In this document: positions 11,274 through 23,464 of the stretch, piece by piece
How positions within the stretch are numbered: the stretch's first letter is position 1
Layout: every line of letters starts with the position of its first letter
NCBI GenBank assembly: GCA_037974665.1
Contig: CM075767.1
Span: forward strand, 30,219,498-30,283,497
Direction: 5' to 3'
From: Ehretia macrophylla
Lineage: Eukaryota > Streptophyta > Magnoliopsida > Boraginales > Ehretiaceae
DNA length: 64,000 nucleotides
Translations under genes and position numbers: made by a program
Notes under the pieces: model-generated
The model's input: only the letters and a program-made list of their open reading frames with translations
What the model was told of the DNA's origin: nothing
Database searches by the model: none

Positions 11274-11831
11274 GTCATGGTGGGGGTAGAATTCCTTTTT
11301 GTTTTAACGGTTCACAGTCCCAGCGTAGAGAGATGGCCCATTCAGAAGGCACAATGGGCTTAACAACAGCCCATCCGATCCAACAACGCAGCATCCTCGC
11401 AAGACGTGATATCGACGCATTGTAGGTCCCTCTAATGTCCCGCGAGTATGGTTGTCGTCCTTTTAACAGCTCACGACGTACGATCGGGGATGACAAAACA
11501 GAGCTTAATAAGAAAAGTGGCCCGAAACTGATGAAAACGTTTAATTTTGGGCTCTAAAAAGAGCACAGCAAGTTAGCTTGCTGCCCCCGTCATAGAGCTC
11601 TCGGAGATCTTTTCAATGGTATGCTGTACGCTGCGTAACTATTTACGGATCAAAAGTTATGGGCACCGGAGCGACGGAGACCTGGTCACATTCTCTACGC
11701 CCTCGGTTTGTGGGCCCAGCCACCACGTGAAGCGAAGTTGTCCTCACAAAGGTGCCGTGGGATTCGATAATAGAAATGTGGTGGATAAAGTATCTTGGCA
11801 ATCCTAACCAGAGGAAAAAAATTGAAAAGGG

Positions 11832-11949
11832 GGGTGCAACACGAGGACTTCCCAGGGGGTCACCCATCCTAGTACTACTCTCGCCCAAGCACATTTAACT
11901 TCGGAGTTTTGATGGGATCCGGTGCATTAGTGCTGGTATGATCGCACCT
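11832..11949 (-). rRNA. 5S rRNA: 5S rRNA
   Basis: Variants: C57T and G56A (box A), G41A, G1A. Identical to the copy at 16685. Confidence 0.94.
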
Positions 11950-12506
11950 GTCATGGCGGGGGTAGAATTCATTTTTGTGTTAACGGTTCACAGTCCCAGC
12001 GTAGAGAGATGACCCATTCAGAAGGCCCAATGGGCTTAACAACAACCCATCCACTTCAACAACGCAGCATCCTCAAAAGACATGATATCGACGCGTTGTA
12101 GGGCCCTGTAATGTCTCGCGAGTAAGGTTGTCGTCCTTTTAACAGCTCACGACGTACAATCCGGGACGAAAAAACATAGCTTAATATGAAAAGTGGCCCG
12201 AAACTGATGAAAACGTTCGATTTTGGGCTCCAAAAAGGGCACAGCAAGCAAGTTTGCTGCCCCCGTCATCGAGCTCTCGGAGAGCTTTCCAATGGTATGT
12301 TGTCCGCCGCGTAACTACTTACGGATCAAAAGTTATGGGCACCGGAGCGACGGAGACCTGATCACAAGCCCTACGCCCTCGGTTTGCAGGCCCAGCCTCC
12401 ACGTGAAGCGAAGTTGTCTTGCCCAAAGTGTTGTGGGATTCGATAATAGAAATGTGGTGGATAAATTATCTTGGCAACCCTAACCGGAGTAAAAAATTGA
12501 AAAGTG

Positions 12507-12624
12507 GGGTGCAACACGAGGACTTCCCAAGGGGTCACCCATCCTAGTACAACTCTCGCCCAAGCACGCTTAACTTCAGAGTTCTGATGGGATCCGGTGC
12601 ATTAGTGCTGGTATGATCGCACCC
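12507..12624 (-). rRNA. 5S rRNA: 5S rRNA
   Basis: Variants: C95T, A74T, C47T. The partner copy at 17360 adds C46T. Confidence 0.95.
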
Positions 12625-13182
12625 GTCAAGGTGGGGGTAGAATTCATTTTTGTGTTAACGGTTCACAGTCCCAGCGTAGAGGGATGGCCCACTCAGAAAG
12701 CCCAATGGGCTTAACAACAACCCATCTGCTTCAACAACGCAACATCCACGCAAGACGTGATATCGACGCATTGTAGGGCCCTCTAATGTCCCGCGAGTAA
12801 GGTTGTCATCCTTTTAGCTGCTCACGACGTACGATCCGGGATGACAAAACAGAGCTTAATAAGAAAAGTGGCCTGAAACTGATGGAAACGTTCGATTTTG
12901 GGCTCCAAAAAGGGTACAGCAAGCACGCTAGCTGCCCCCGCAATAGAGCTCTCGGAGAGCTTTCCAACGGTATGCTGTGCGCCGCATAACTCCTTACAGA
13001 TCAAAAGTTATGGGCACCGGAGAGACGGAGACCTGGTCACAAGCCCTACGCCCTCAGTTTGCGAGCCCAGCCTCCACGTGAAGCGAAGTTCTATTGCCCA
13101 AGGTGCCGTGGGATTCGATAATAGAAATATGGTGGATAAAGTATCTTGGCAACTATAATCGGAGGAAAAAAATTGAAAAGGG

Positions 13183-13300
13183 CAGTGCAACACGAGGACC
13201 TCCCAGGTGGTCAACCAACCTAGTACTACTCTCGCCTAAGCACGCTTAACTTCGGTGTTCTGATGGGATACGGTGCATTAGTGCTTGTATGATCGCACCC
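13183..13300 (-). rRNA. 5S rRNA: 5S rRNA (diverged)
   Basis: Variants: C118G, C117T, A101G, C93A, G87T, A83T, G64A, T45A, G31T, C15A. Three fall in box C, so the copy is likely non-functional. Identical to 18036. Confidence 0.9.
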
Positions 13301-13857
13301 GTCATGGCGGGGGTAGAATTCCTTTTTGTGTTAACGGTTCACAATCCTAGCGTAGAGAGATGGCCGATTCAGAAGGTCCAATGGGCTTAACAACAACCCA
13401 TCCGCTTCAACAACGCAGCATCCTCGCAAGACGGGATATCGACGCATTGTAGGGCCCTCTAATGTCCCGCGAGTAAGGTTGTCATCCTTTTAACAGCTCA
13501 GGACGTACGATCCGGGATGAAAAAACAGAGCTCAATAAGAAAAGTGGCCCAAAACAGATGAAAACGTTCGATTTTGGGCTCCAAAAAGGGCACAGCAAGC
13601 AAGCTTGCTGGCCCCGTCATACAGCTCTCGGGGAGCTTTCCAACGGCATGCTGTGCGCCACGTAACTACTTACGGATCAAAAGTTATGGGCACCGGAGCG
13701 ATGGAGACCTGATCATAAGCCCTACGCCCTTGGTTTGCGGGCACAGCCTCCACATGAAGCGAAGTTGTCCTGCCCAAGGTGCCGTGGGATTCGATAATAG
13801 AAATGTGGTGGATAAAGTATCTCGGCAACCCTAAGCGGAAAAAAAAATTGAAAAGGG

Positions 13858-13975
13858 GGGTGCAACACGAGGACTTCCCAAGGGGTAACCCATCCTAGTA
13901 CTACTCTCGCCCAAGCACGCTTAACTTCGGAGTTCTGGTGGGATCCGGTGCAATAGTGCTGGTATGAACGCACCC
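13858..13975 (-). rRNA. 5S rRNA: 5S rRNA
   Basis: Variants: C95T, G89T (box C), T38C, A23T, A8T. Identical to 18711. Confidence 0.93.
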
Positions 13976-14534
13976 GTCATGGCGAGGGTAGAATTCCTTT
14001 TTGTGTTAACGGTTCACAGTCCCAGCATAGAGAGATGGCCCATTCAGAAGGTCCAATGGGCTTAACAACGACCCATCCGCTTCAACAACGGAACATCCTC
14101 ATAAAAAGTGATATCGACGCATTGTAGGGCCCTCTAATGTCCCGCGAGTAAGGTTGTCATCCTTTTAACTGCTCACGGCGTACGATCCGGGACGAAAAAA
14201 TAGAGCTTATTGAGAAAAGTGGCTCGAAACTAATGAAAACGTTCGATTTTGGGCTCCAAAAATGGCACAGCGAGCAAGCTTGCTGCCCCCGTCATAGAGC
14301 TCTCGGAGTGTTTTCCAACGGTATGCTGTGCAACGCGTAACTCCATACGTATCAAAAGTTATGGGCACTGGAGCGACGGAGAATTGGTCACAAGCCCTAC
14401 GCCATCGGTTTGCGGGCCCAGCCTCCACGTGAAGCGAAGTTGTCTTACCCAAGGTGCTGTGGGATTCGATAATAGAAATGTGGGGGATAAAGTATCATGG
14501 AAACCTTAACCGGAGGAAAAAAAATTGAAAAATG

Positions 14535-14652
14535 GGGTACAACACGAGGACTACCCAGGTGGTCACCCATCCTAGTACTACTCTCGCCCAAGCATGCTTA
14601 ACTTTGAAGTTCTGAGGGGATCCGGTGCATTAATGCAGGTATGATCGCACCC
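14535..14652 (-). rRNA. 5S rRNA: 5S rRNA (diverged)
   Basis: Variants: C114T, A100T, C93A, G58A, G48A, C46T, A37C, C20T, A16T. Identical to 19388. Confidence 0.9.
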
Positions 14653-15211
14653 GTCATGGTGGGTGTAGAATTCCTTTTTGTGTTAACGGTTCACAGTCCC
14701 AGCGTAGAGAGTTGGTCCATTCCGAAGGCCCAATGGGCTTAATAATAACCGATTCCCTTCAACAACGTAGCATCCTCGCAAGACATGATATCGACGCATT
14801 GTAGGGCCCTCTAATGTCCCGCGAGTAAGGTTGTCGTCCTTTTAACAGCTCACGACCTACGATTCGGGACGAAAAATAGAGGTTGAAAAGAAAAGTGGCC
14901 CGAAACTGATGAAAACGTTCAATTTTGGTCTCCAAAAAGGGCACAGCGCGCAAGTTTGCTGCCACCGTCATAGAGCTCTCGGAGAGCTTTCCAACGGTAT
15001 GCTGTGCGCCGCGTAACACCTTACGGATAAAAAGTTATGGGCACCGGAGCGACAGAGACCTAGTCACAAGCCCTACGCCCTCGGTTTGCGAGCCCAGACT
15101 CCACGTGAAGCGAAGTTCTCTTGCCCAAGGTGCCGTGGGATTCGATAATAGGAATGTGGTGGATAAAGTATCTTGGCAACCCTAACCGGAGGAAAAAAAA
15201 TTAAAAAAGGG

Positions 15212-15329
15212 GAGTGTAACACGAGGACTTCCCAAGGGGTCACCCATCCTAGTACTACTCTCGCCTAAGCACGCTTAACTTCGGTGTTCTTATGGGATCC
15301 GGTGCATTAATGCTGGTATGATCGCACCC
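15212..15329 (-). rRNA. 5S rRNA: 5S rRNA
   Basis: Variants: C117T, G113A, C95T, G64A, T45A, C39A, C20T. Carries the linked haplotype. Identical to 20065. Confidence 0.92.
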
Positions 15330-15725
15330 GTCATGGTGGGGGTAGAATTCCTTTTTGTGTTAACGGTTCACAGTCCCAGCGTAGAGAGATGGCCCATTCA
15401 GAAGGCCCAATGGGCTTAACAACAACCCATCCGCTTCAACAACGCAGCATCCTCGTAAGACGTGATATCAACGCATTGTAGGGTCCTCTAATGTCCCGCC
15501 AGTATGGTTGTCGTCCTTTTAACAGCTCACGACGTACGATCCGAGATGAAAAAACTGAGCTTAATAAGAAAAGTGGCCCGAAACTGATGAAAACGTTCGA
15601 TATTGGGCTCCAAAAAGGGCACAGAAGGCAAGCTTGCATCCCCCATCATAGAGCTCTCGGAGAGCTTTCCAACGGTATGCTATGCGCCGCGTAACTCCTT
15701 ACGGATCAAAAGTTATGGGCACTGG

Positions 15726-15727
15726 AA
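15726..15727. other. 322-bp deletion junction removing a 5S gene
   Basis: Sequence jumps from the spacer (equivalent to 20579) to the 5' flank beyond the next gene (equivalent to 20902). The complete gene seen at 20742-20859 in copy B is missing here. Confidence 0.88.
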
Positions 15728-16040
15728 GTCCCTGCCTAAAGAGATGGCCCATTCAGAAGCCCAACGGGCTTAACAACAACCCATCCGCTTCAACAACGCA
15801 GCAACCTCGGAACACGTGATACAGACGCATTGTAAGGCCCTCTAATGTCCCGCGAGTAAGGTTGTCGTCCTTCTAACTGCTCACGACGTACGATCCGGAA
15901 TGAAAAAACAGAGCTTAATAAGAAAAGTGGCCCGAAACTGATAAAAACGTTCGATTTTGGTCTCCAAAAAGGGTACAGCGAGCTAGTTGGCTGCCCCCAT
16001 CGTAGAGCTCTCAGAGAGCTTTCCAACGGTTTGCTGTTCG

Positions 16041-16126
16041 CCATCCTAGTACTACTCTCGCCCAAGCACGCTTAACTTCGGTGTTCTGATGGGATCCGGT
16101 GCATTAGTGCTGGTATGATCGCACCC
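16041..16126 (-). pseudogene. Truncated 5S rRNA, nt 1-86
   Basis: Only the first 86 nt remain. Nt 87-118, with most of box C and the 3' arm of the terminal stem, are replaced by spacer at the duplication junction. T45A is present. The gene's own terminator tract is also gone. Confidence 0.93.
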
Positions 16127-16684
16127 GTCATGGTGGGGGTAGAATTCCTTTTTGTGTTAACGGTTCACAGTCCTAGCGTAGAGAGATGGCCCATTCAGAA
16201 GGCACAATGGGCTTAACAACAACCCATCCGATCCAACAACGCAGCATCCTCGCAAGACGTGATATCGACGCATTGTAGGTCCCTCTAATGTCCCGCGAGT
16301 ATGGTTGTCGTCCTTTTAACAGCTCACGACGTACGATCCGGGATGACAAAACAGAGCTTAATAAGAAAAGTGGCCCGAAACTGATGAAAACGTTTAATTT
16401 TGGGCTCTAAAAAGAGCACAGCAAGTTAGCTTGCTGCCCCCGTCATAGAGCTCTCGGAGATCTTTTCAATGGTATGCTGTACGCCGCGTAACTATTTACG
16501 GATCAAAAGTTATGGGCACCGGAGCGACGGAGACCTGGTCACATTCTCTACGCCCTCGGTTTGTGGGCCCAGCCACCACGTGAAGCGAAGTTGTCCTCAC
16601 AAAGGTGCCGTGGGATTCGATAATAGAAATGTGGTGGATAAAGTATCTTGGCAATCCTAACCAGAGGAAAAAAATTGAAAAGGG

Positions 16685-16802
16685 GGGTGCAACACGAGGA
16701 CTTCCCAGGGGGTCACCCATCCTAGTACTACTCTCGCCCAAGCACATTTAACTTCGGAGTTTTGATGGGATCCGGTGCATTAGTGCTGGTATGATCGCAC
16801 CT
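16685..16802 (-). rRNA. 5S rRNA: 5S rRNA
   Basis: Duplicate of 11832 with the same C57T, G56A, G41A, G1A. Confidence 0.94.
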
Positions 16803-17359
16803 GTCATGGCGGGGGTAGAATTCATTTTTGTGTTAACGGTTCACAGTCCCAGCGTAGAGAGATGACCCATTCAGAAGGCCCAATGGGCTTAACAACAACC
16901 CATCCACTTCAACAACGCAGCATCCTCAAAAGACATGATATCGACGCGTTGTAGGGCCCTGTAATGTCTCGCGAGTAAGGTTGTCGTCCTTTTAACAGCT
17001 CACGACGTACAATCCGGGACGAAAAAACATAGCTTAATATGAAAAGTGGCCCGAAACTGATGAAAACGTTCGATTTTGGGCTCCAAAAAGGGCACAGCAA
17101 GCAAGTTTGCTGCCCCCGTCATCGAGCTCTCGGAGAGCTTTCCAATGGTATGTTGTCCGCCGCGTAACTACTTACGGATCAAAAGTTATGGGCACCGGAG
17201 CGACGGAGACCTGATCACAAGCCCTACGCCCTCGGTTTGCAGGCCCAGCCTCCACGTGAAGCGAAGTTGTCTTGCCCAAAGTGCTGTGGGATTCGATAAT
17301 AGAAATGTGGTGGAGAAAGTATCTTGGCAACCCTAACCGGAGTAAAAAATTGAAAAGTG

Positions 17360-17477
17360 GGGTGCAACACGAGGACTTCCCAAGGGGTCACCCATCCTAG
17401 TACAACTCTCGCCCAAGCACGCTTAACTTCAAAGTTCTGATGGGATCCGGTGCATTAGTGCTGGTATGATCGCACCC
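17360..17477 (-). rRNA. 5S rRNA: 5S rRNA
   Basis: Duplicate of 12507. Variants C95T, A74T, C47T plus C46T, the only 5S gene difference seen between duplication copies A and B among six intact pairs. Confidence 0.94.
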
Positions 17478-18035
17478 GTCAAGGTGGGGGTAGAATTCAT
17501 TTTTGTGTTAACGGTTCACAGTCCAAGCGTAGAGGGATGGCCCACTCAGAAAGCCCAATGGGCTTAACAACAACCCATCTGCTTCAACAACGCAACATCC
17601 ACGCAAGACGTGATATCGACGCATTGTAGGGCCCTCTAATGTCCCGCGAGTAAGGTTGTCGTCCTTTTAGCTGCTCAGGACGTACGATCCGGGATGACAA
17701 AACAGAGCTTAATAAGAAAAGTGGCCTGAAACTGATGGAAACGTTCGATTTTGGGCTCCAAAAAGGGTACAGCAAGCACGCTAGCTGCCCCCGCAATAGA
17801 GCTCTCGGAGAGCTTTCCAACGGTATGCTGTGCGCCGCATAACTCCTTACAGATCAAAAGTTATGGGCACCGGAGAGACGGAGACCTGGTCACAAGCCCT
17901 ACGCCCTCAGTTTGCGAGCCCAGCCTCCACGTGAAGCGAAGTTCTATTGCCCAAGGTGCCGTGGGATTCGATAATAGAAATATGGTGGATAAAGTATCTT
18001 GGCAACTATAATCGGAGGAAAAAAATTGAAAAGGG

Positions 18036-18153
18036 CAGTGCAACACGAGGACCTCCCAGGTGGTCAACCAACCTAGTACTACTCTCGCCTAAGCACGCTT
18101 AACTTCGGTGTTCTGATGGGATACGGTGCATTAGTGCTTGTATGATCGCACCC
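18036..18153 (-). rRNA. 5S rRNA: 5S rRNA (diverged)
   Basis: Exact duplicate of 13183, including its ten variants. Confidence 0.9.
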
Positions 18154-18710
18154 GTCATGGCGGGGGTAGAATTCCTTTTTGTGTTAACGGTTCACAATCC
18201 TAGCGTAGAGAGATGGCCGATTCAGAAGGTCCAATGGGCTTAACAACAACCCATCCGCTTCAACAACGCAGCATCCTCGCAAGACGGGATATCGACGCAT
18301 TGTAGGGCCCTCTAATGTCCCGCGAGTAAGGTTGTCATCCTTTTAACAGCTCAGGACGTACGATCCGGGATGAAAAAACAGAGCTCAATAAGAAAAGTGG
18401 CCCAAAACAGATGAAAACGTTCGATTTTGGGCTCCAAAAAGGGCACAGCAAGCAAGCTTGCTGGCCCCGTCATACAGCTCTCGGGGAGCTTTCCAACGGC
18501 ATGCTGTGCGCCACGTAACTACTTACGGATCAAAAGTTATGGGCACCGGAGCGATGGAGACCTGATCATAAGCCCTACGCCCTTGGTTTGCGGGCACAGC
18601 CTCCACATGAAGCGAAGTTGTCCTGCCCAAGGTGCCGTGGGATTCGATAATAGAAATGTGGTGGATAAAGTATCTCGGCAACCCTAAGCGGAAAAAAAAA
18701 TTGAAAAGGG

Positions 18711-18828
18711 GGGTGCAACACGAGGACTTCCCAAGGGGTAACCCATCCTAGTACTACTCTCGCCCAAGCACGCTTAACTTCGGAGTTCTGGTGGGATCCG
18801 GTGCAATAGTGCTGGTATGAACGCACCC
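18711..18828 (-). rRNA. 5S rRNA: 5S rRNA
   Basis: Exact duplicate of 13858. Confidence 0.93.
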
Positions 18829-19387
18829 GTCATGGCGAGGGTAGAATTCCTTTTTGTGTTAACGGTTCACAGTCCCAGCATAGAGAGATGGCCCATTCAG
18901 AAGGTCCAATGGGCTTAACAACGACCCATCCGCTTCAACAACGGAACATCCTCATAAAAAGTGATATCGACGCATTGTAGGGCCCTCTAATGTCCCGCGA
19001 GTAAGGTTGTCATCCTTTTAACTGCTCACGACGTACGATCCAGGACGAAAAAATAGAGCTTATTGAGAAAAGTGGCTCGAAACTAATGAAAACGTTCGAT
19101 TTTGGGCTCCAAAAAGGGCACAGCGAGCAAGCTTGCTGCCCCCGTCATAGAGCTCTCGGAGTGTTTTCCAACGGTATGCTGTGCGACGCGTAACTCCATA
19201 CGTATCAAAAGTTATGGGCACTGGAGCGACGGAGACTTGGTCACAAGCCCTACGCCATCGGTTTGCGGGCCCAGCCTCCACGTGAAGCGAAGTTGTCTTA
19301 CCCAAGGTGCTGTGGGATTCGATAATAGAAATGTGGGGGATAAAGTATCATGGAAACCTTAACCGGAGGAAAAAAAATTGAAAAATG

Positions 19388-19505
19388 GGGTACAACACGA
19401 GGACTACCCAGGTGGTCACCCATCCTAGTACTACTCTCGCCCAAGCATGCTTAACTTTGAAGTTCTGAGGGGATCCGGTGCATTAATGCAGGTATGATCG
19501 CACCC
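19388..19505 (-). rRNA. 5S rRNA: 5S rRNA (diverged)
   Basis: Exact duplicate of 14535. Confidence 0.9.
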
Positions 19506-20064
19506 GTCATGGTGGGTGTAGAATTCCTTTTTGTGTTAACGGTTCACAGTCCCAGCGTAGAGAGTTGGTCCATTCCGAAGGCCCAATGGGCTTAATAATA
19601 ACCGATTCCCTTCAACAACGTAGCATCCTCGCAAGACATGATATCGACGCATTGTAGGGCCCTCTAATGTCCCGCGAGTAAGGTTGTCGTCCTTTTAACA
19701 GCTCACGACCTACGATTCGGGACGAAAAATAGAGGTTGAAAAGAAAAGTGGCCCGAAACTGATGAAAACGTTCAATTTTGGTCTCCAAAAAGGGCACAGC
19801 GCGCAAGTTTGCTGCCACTGTGATAGAGCTCTCGGAGAGCTTTCCAACGGTATGCTGTGCGCCGCGTAACACCTTACGGATAAAAAGTTATGGGCACCGG
19901 AGCGACAGAGACCTAGTCACAAGCCCTACGCCCTCGGTTTGCGAGCCCAGACTCCACGTGAAGCGAAGTTCTCTTGCCCAAGGTGCCGTGGGATTCGATA
20001 ATAGGAATGTGGTGGATAAAGTATCTTGGCAACCCTAACCGGAGGAAAAAAAATTAAAAAAAGG

Positions 20065-20182
20065 GAGTGTAACACGAGGACTTCCCAAGGGGTCACCCAT
20101 CCTAGTACTACTCTCGCCTAAGCACGCTTAACTTCGGTGTTCTTATGGGATCCGGTGCATTAATGCTGGTATGATCGCACCC
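20065..20182 (-). rRNA. 5S rRNA: 5S rRNA
   Basis: Exact duplicate of 15212. Confidence 0.92.
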
Positions 20183-20741
20183 GTCATGGTGGGGGTAGAA
20201 TTCCTTTTTGTGTTAACGGTTCACAGTCCCAGCGTAGAGAGATGGCCCATTCAGAAGGCCCAATGGGCTTAACAACAACCCATCCGCTTCAACAACGCAG
20301 CATCCTCGCAAGACGTGATATCAACGCATTGTAGGGTCCTCTAATGTCCCGCCAGTATGGTTGTCGTCCTTTTAACAGCTCACGACGTACGATCCGAGAT
20401 GAAAAAACTGAGCTTAATAAGAAAAGTGGCCCGAAACTGATGAAAACGTTCGATATTGGGCTCCAAAAAGCGCACAGAAGGCAAGCTTGCATCCCCCGTC
20501 ATAGAGCTCTCGGAGAGCTTTCCAACGGTATGCTATGCGCCGCGTAACTCCTTACGGATCAAAAGTTATGGGCACTGGAGCGACGGAGACCTGGTCACAA
20601 GCCCTACGCCCTCGGTTTGCGAGCCCAACCTCCACGTGAAGCAAAGTTGTCTTGCCCAAGGTGCCGTGGGATTCGCTAATAGAAATGTGGTGGATAAAGT
20701 ATCTTGGCAACCCTAACCGGAGGAAAAAAAATTGAAAAGGG

Positions 20742-20859
20742 GGGTGCAACACGAGGACTTCCCAGGGGGTCACCCATCCTAGTACTACTCTCGCCCAAGC
20801 ACGCTTAACTTCGGAGTTTTGATAGGATCCGGTGCATTAGTACTGGTATGATCGCAGCC
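20742..20859 (-). rRNA. 5S rRNA: 5S rRNA
   Basis: Variants: G41A, C36T, C18T, G3C. G3C is uncompensated here. The partner of this gene in copy A was removed by the 322-bp deletion. Confidence 0.94.
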
Positions 20860-21417
20860 GTCATGGTGGGGGTAGAATTCCTTTTTGTGTTAACGGTTCA
20901 CAGTCCCTGCCTAAAGAGATGGCCCATTCAGAAGCCCAACGGGCTTAACAACAACCCATCCGCTTCAACAACGCAGCAACCTCGGAATACGTGATACAGA
21001 CGCATTGTAAGGCCCTCTAATGTCCCGCGAGTAAGGTTGTCGTCCTTCTAACAGCTCCCGACGTACGATCCGGAATGAAAAAACAGAGCTTAATAAGAAA
21101 AGTGGCCCGAAACTGATGAAAACGTTCGATTTTGGTCTCCAAAAAGGGTACAACGAGCAAGTTGGCTGCCCCCATCGTAGAGCTCTCAGAGAGCTTTCCA
21201 ACGGTTTGCTGTTCGCCACGTAACTTCTTACAGATCAATAGTTATGGGCACCGGAGCGACGGAGACCTGGTCACAAGCCCTACGCCCTCGGTTTCCGAGC
21301 CCAGCCTCCACGTGAATCGAAGTTGTCTTGCCCAAGGTGCCGTGGGATTCTATAATAGAAATATGGTGGATAAATTATCTTGGCAACCCTAACCGGAGGA
21401 AAAAAATTTGAAAGGGG

Positions 21418-21535
21418 GAGTGCAACACGAGGACTTCCCACGGGGTTACCCATCCTAGTACAACTCTCGCCCAAGCACGCTTAACTTCGGAGTTCTGATG
21501 GGATCCGGTGCATTAGCGCTGGTATGATCTCACCC
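21418..21535 (-). rRNA. 5S rRNA: 5S rRNA
   Basis: Variants: C117T, C95G, G89A, A74T, A19G, C6A. Position -1 is A instead of C. Confidence 0.92.
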
Positions 21536-22094
21536 TTCATGTTGGGGGTAGAATTCCTTTTTGTGTTAACGGTTCACAGTCCCAACTTAGAGAGATGGCC
21601 CAGTCAGAAGGCCCAATGGGCTTAACAACAACCCATTTGCTTCAACAACGCAGCATCCTCGCAAGACGTGATATCGACGCATTGTAGGGCCCTCTAATGT
21701 CCCGCGACAAAAGTTGTCATCTTTTTAACAGCTCACGACGTACGATCCGGGACGAAAAAACAGAGCTTAATAAGAAAAGTGGCCCGAAACTAATGAAAAC
21801 GTTCGATTTTGGTCCCCAAAAAGGGTACATCGAGCAAGCTGGCTGCCCCCGTCGTAGAGCTCTCAGAGAGCTTTCCAACGGTATGCTGTGCGCCACGTAA
21901 CTCCTTATGGATCATAAGTTATGGGCATCGGAGCAACGGAGACCTGGTCACAAGCCCTACGCCCTCGGTTTGCGGGCCCAGCCTCCACGTGCAGCGAAGT
22001 TGTCTTGCCCAAGGTGCCGTGGGATTCGATATTAGAAATGTGGTGGATAAAGCATGTTGGCAACCCTAACCGGAGGAAAAAAAATTGAAAAGGG

Positions 22095-22212
22095 GAGTGC
22101 AACACGAGGACTTCCTAGGGGGTCACCCATCCTAGTACTACTCTCGCCCAAGCACGTTTAACTTCGGAGTTCTGATGGGATCCGGTGCATTAGTGCTGGT
22201 ATGATCGCACCC
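22095..22212 (-). rRNA. 5S rRNA: 5S rRNA
   Basis: Variants: C117T, G97A, G56A. Its upstream spacer lacks ~102 bp, including the GGCCCA cluster. Confidence 0.95.
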
Positions 22213-22245
22213 GTCATGGTTGGGGTAGAATTCCTTTTTGTGTTA

Positions 22246-22247
22246 AT
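22246..22247. other. ~102-bp spacer deletion
   Basis: GTGTTAA joins directly to TATCGACGC. The GGCCCA cluster and neighbouring upstream spacer of the gene at 22095-22212 are lost, and the next gene starts 575 bp away instead of about 677. Confidence 0.85.
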
Positions 22248-22669
22248 ATCGACGCATTGTAGGGACCTCTAATGTCCCGCGAGTAAGGTTGTCGTCCATT
22301 TAACAGCTCACGACGTACGATCCGGGACAAAGAAATTGAGCTTAATAAGAAAAGTGACCCGAAACTGATGAAAACGTTCGATTTTGGGCTCCAAAAAGGG
22401 CAAAGCGAGCAAGTTTGCTGCCCCTGTCATAGAGCCCTCGGAGAGCTTTCCAACGGTATTCTGTGCGCCACGTAACTCCTTACGGATCAAAAGTTATGGG
22501 CACCGGAGCGACGGAGACCTGGTCACACGCCCTATGCCCTCGGTTTGCGAGCTCAGCCTCCACGTGAAGCGAAGTTCCCTTGCCCAAGGTGCCGTGGGAT
22601 TCGATAAAAGAAATGTGGTGGATAAAGTATCTTGGCAACCCTAACCGGAGGAAAAAAAATTGAAAAAGG

Positions 22670-22787
22670 GAGTGCAACAAGAGGACTTCCCTGGGGGTCA
22701 CCTATCCTAGTACTACTCTCGCCTAAGCACGCTTAACTTCCCTGTTCTGATGGGATCCGGTGCATTAGTGCTGGTATGATCGCACCC
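22670..22787 (-). rRNA. 5S rRNA: 5S rRNA (variant)
   Basis: Variants: C117T, G108T, T96A, G85A, G64A, and a three-base block C47G, C46G, T45A. Confidence 0.91.
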
Positions 22788-23346
22788 GTCATGGTGGTGG
22801 AAGAATTCATTTTTGTGTTAACGGTTCACAGTCCCAGCGTAGAGAGATGTCCCATTCAGAAGGCCCAATGGGCTTAACAACAACCCATCCGCTTCAACAA
22901 CATAGCATCCTCGCAAGACGTGATATCAACGCATTGTAGGGCCCTCTAATGTGCCGCGAGTAAGGTTGTCGTCCTTTTAACAACTCACGACGTACGATTC
23001 GGGATGAAAAAATAGAGCTTAATAAGAAAAGTGGCCCGAAACTAATGAAAATGTTGGATTTTGGGCTCCAAGAAGGGTGCAGCAAGAAAGCTTGCTGCCC
23101 CAGTCATAGAGCTCTCGGAGAGCTTTCCAAAGGTATGCTTTGCGCCGCGTAACTATTTACGGATCAAAAGTTATGGGCACCGGAGCGACGGAGACCTGGT
23201 CACAAGCCCTACGCCCTCGGTTTGCGGGCCCATCCACCTCGTGAAGCGAAGTTGTCTTGCCCAAGGTGTCGTGGGATTCGATAATAGAAATGTGGTGGAT
23301 AAAGTATCTTGGAAACCCTAACCGGAGGAAAAAAAATTGAAAAGGG

Positions 23347-23464
23347 GAGTGCAACACGAGGACTTCCTAGTGGGTCACCCAACCTAGTACTACTCTCGCC
23401 TAAGCACGCTTAACTTCGGTGTTCTGATGGGATCCGGTGCATTAGTGCTGGTATGATCGCACCC
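23347..23464 (-). rRNA. 5S rRNA: 5S rRNA
   Basis: Variants: C117T, G97A, C94A, A83T, G64A, T45A. Carries the linked haplotype. Confidence 0.92.

Larger units (their letters stand above)
11188..16040. repeat. Segmental duplication, copy A (4853 bp)
   Basis: This is the left copy of a 7-unit tandem duplication. Offset to copy B is 4853 bp up to 15726, then 5175 bp from 15727, because copy A lacks 322 bp including one 5S gene. Five of six paired 5S genes are identical between copies, and the sixth pair differs at one base. Its last base abuts the truncated 5S at 16041. Confidence 0.9.
16041..21215. repeat. Segmental duplication, copy B (5175 bp)
   Basis: This is the right copy. It begins inside a 5S gene, at CCATCCTAG, and ends in a spacer at GTTCG, so the breakpoints are out of register with the 677-bp repeat. 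The junction shares only CCA between the two parents (11188-11190 and 21216-21218). This points to end joining or microhomology-mediated repair rather than unequal crossover between aligned units. Confidence 0.88.

Noticed and set aside
11188..21215. Interpretation as plain in-register unequal crossover
   Set aside because: The junction falls at different phases of the unit on its two sides and truncates a gene, with only CCA in common.
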